Source: Planctomycetaceae bacterium
GTDB lineage: Bacteria > Planctomycetota > Planctomycetia > Pirellulales > Thermoguttaceae
Length of the DNA stretch: 6,925 nucleotides
Assembly (NCBI GenBank): GCA_031283515.1
Contig: JAITBS010000469.1
Coordinates: 1 to 6,925, forward strand
Direction: 5' to 3'
Shown here: piece by piece, positions 6,781-6,925 of the stretch
Layout of the letters: each line of letters begins with the position of its first letter
How positions within the stretch are numbered: position 1 is the stretch's first letter
Notes under the pieces: model-generated
Database searches by the model: none
What the model was told of the DNA's origin: nothing
Seen by the model: only the letters and a program-made list of their open reading frames with translations
Made by a program: the position numbers and the translations under genes

Positions 6781-6806
6781 GCCGTTTCTCGGCGTTGCGT
6801 TTTTTT
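6781..6806 (+). terminator. short hairpin followed by T7: terminator or attenuator
   Basis: GCCG (6781-6784) pairs with CGGC (6790-6793) around TTTCT. After GTTGCG comes a run of seven T (6800-6806). The stem is short and the T-run is offset by 6 bases, so efficiency is uncertain. Its place, 78 bases before the prepilin-like start, fits either the end of a separate RNA or attenuation of that gene. Confidence 0.4.
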
Positions 6807-6811
6807 CCACT

Positions 6812-6841
6812 TTGTAACACAAACAGATTATTTGTTATGTA
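6812..6841 (+). promoter_or_regulatory. possible second promoter for the prepilin-like gene
   Basis: TTGTAA (6812-6817) is followed after 18 bases by TATGTA (6836-6841). Both boxes are imperfect. It lies after the T-run that may end the upstream RNA and before the gene, and overlaps the 6821-6849 palindrome, as a repressor-controlled promoter would. Confidence 0.25.
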
Positions 6842-6849
6842 ATCTGTTT
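6821..6849. promoter_or_regulatory. 10-bp palindrome AAACAGATTA-N9-TAATCTGTTT, operator or hairpin
   Basis: The arms at 6821-6830 and 6840-6849 are exact reverse complements. The sequence is 21 bases upstream of the AGGAG ribosome binding site of the prepilin-like gene. It could be a binding site for a dimeric regulator or an mRNA hairpin in the 5' leader. Only TTTAAATTTT follows it, with no strong U-run. Confidence 0.55.
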
Positions 6850-6870
6850 AAATTTTCACATCTTCAGTAT

Positions 6871-6875
6871 AGGAG
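6871..6875 (+). promoter_or_regulatory. Shine-Dalgarno AGGAG of the prepilin-like gene
   Basis: AGGAG lies 8 bases before the ATG at 6884. It is the best ribosome binding site in the window and supports that short, truncated reading frame as a real gene start. Confidence 0.75.
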
Positions 6876-6883
6876 AAACTACA

Positions 6884-6925
6884 ATGAAGATCCGTTTATT
6901 TTTTGGTTTTACGTTAGTCGAATTA
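6884..6925 (+). CDS. Prepilin-like protein, N-terminus only (cut by window end)
   Basis: Fourteen codons are visible: MKIRLFFGFTLVEL. A short positively charged leader (K2, R4) followed by G8-FTLVEL, with Glu at position +5 of the mature part, is the type III (prepilin) signal cleaved after G8 and N-methylated at F9 by prepilin peptidase. In planctomycetes this start is most often found on the abundant DUF1559 pseudopilin-like proteins, but type II secretion or type IV pilus pseudopilins share it, so the family cannot be fixed from this end. The start is supported by AGGAG 8 bases upstream. The gene runs opposite to the three minus-strand genes, and its control region holds the palindrome and the structured leader described above. 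Confidence 0.75.
   Translation, partial: MKIRLFFGFTLVEL

Larger units (their letters stand above)
6438..6806 (+). ncRNA. candidate structured RNA or long leader, family unknown
   Basis: This stretch starts at the predicted start site of the TTGACA/TATTAT promoter and ends with a hairpin plus T7. It is densely folded on paper: 6501-6520 (7 bp), 6552-6568 (AGTCGC-TTAG-GCG(A)ACT), 6569-6612 (12 bp perfect), 6617-6667 (8 + 3 + 6 bp), 6682-6706 (6 bp), 6708-6723 (4 bp), 6746-6773 (up to 9 bp with GU pairs) and 6781-6793 (4 bp). I found none of the hallmark motifs of tmRNA, RNase P RNA, SRP RNA or group I/II introns. It may be a free RNA of ~370 nt or the leader of the prepilin-like gene. The orientation rests on the promoter and the T-run. 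Confidence 0.35.

Noticed and set aside
1..6925. tRNA, rRNA, CRISPR array, insertion sequence, phage or defence genes
   Set aside because: I looked for these across both strands and saw no cloverleaf, regularly spaced repeats, transposase or integrase motifs, or known defence domains.

Overview
The window reads as a piece of an AT-rich (by eye about 40% G+C) bacterial chromosome, most likely from the Planctomycetota or a close PVC relative. This is inferred from the gene mix rather than from a marker gene: a secreted DUF1080 (3-keto-disaccharide hydrolase-like) protein, a zinc-ribbon/transmembrane/WD40 protein, a TPR protein with a GT9-like glycosyltransferase end, an RHS fragment, and the first codons of a prepilin-like protein (GFTLVEL). 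Large families of these types are typical of that phylum.

Layout, left to right. Positions 1-279 (+) hold the broken end of an RHS-repeat gene. It runs into an unrelated tail made of a 9-nt-period repeat. After a short convergent gap come three minus-strand genes, which are transcribed right to left in the order DUF1080 protein (5383-6084), TPR/GT9-like protein (3286-5064), zinc-ribbon/WD40 membrane protein (419-3169). They share a direction, but gaps of 318 and 116 bp make one tight operon unlikely. The 318-bp gap holds a perfect 15-bp inverted repeat just upstream of the ribosome binding site of the TPR gene.

The right-hand 800 bp (6085-6883) has no convincing protein gene but is rich in structure. 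It contains a REP-like pair of GC hairpins (6313-6354), a near-consensus sigma70 promoter (TTGACA-N17-TATTAT, 6403-6431), about 370 bases packed with inverted repeats that end in a hairpin followed by T7 (6781-6806), and a 10-bp palindrome (6821-6849) that overlaps a second possible promoter. At the right edge, after a good Shine-Dalgarno, a prepilin-like gene begins at 6884 and is cut by the window end.

The most interesting candidate is the 6438-6806 segment. It is either a free-standing structured RNA with its own promoter and terminator, or a long leader of the prepilin-like gene with a terminator-like attenuator. I could not match it to tmRNA, RNase P RNA, SRP RNA, 6S RNA or a riboswitch I know. 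No functional link between the protein genes is evident beyond a loose cell-surface or carbohydrate theme.
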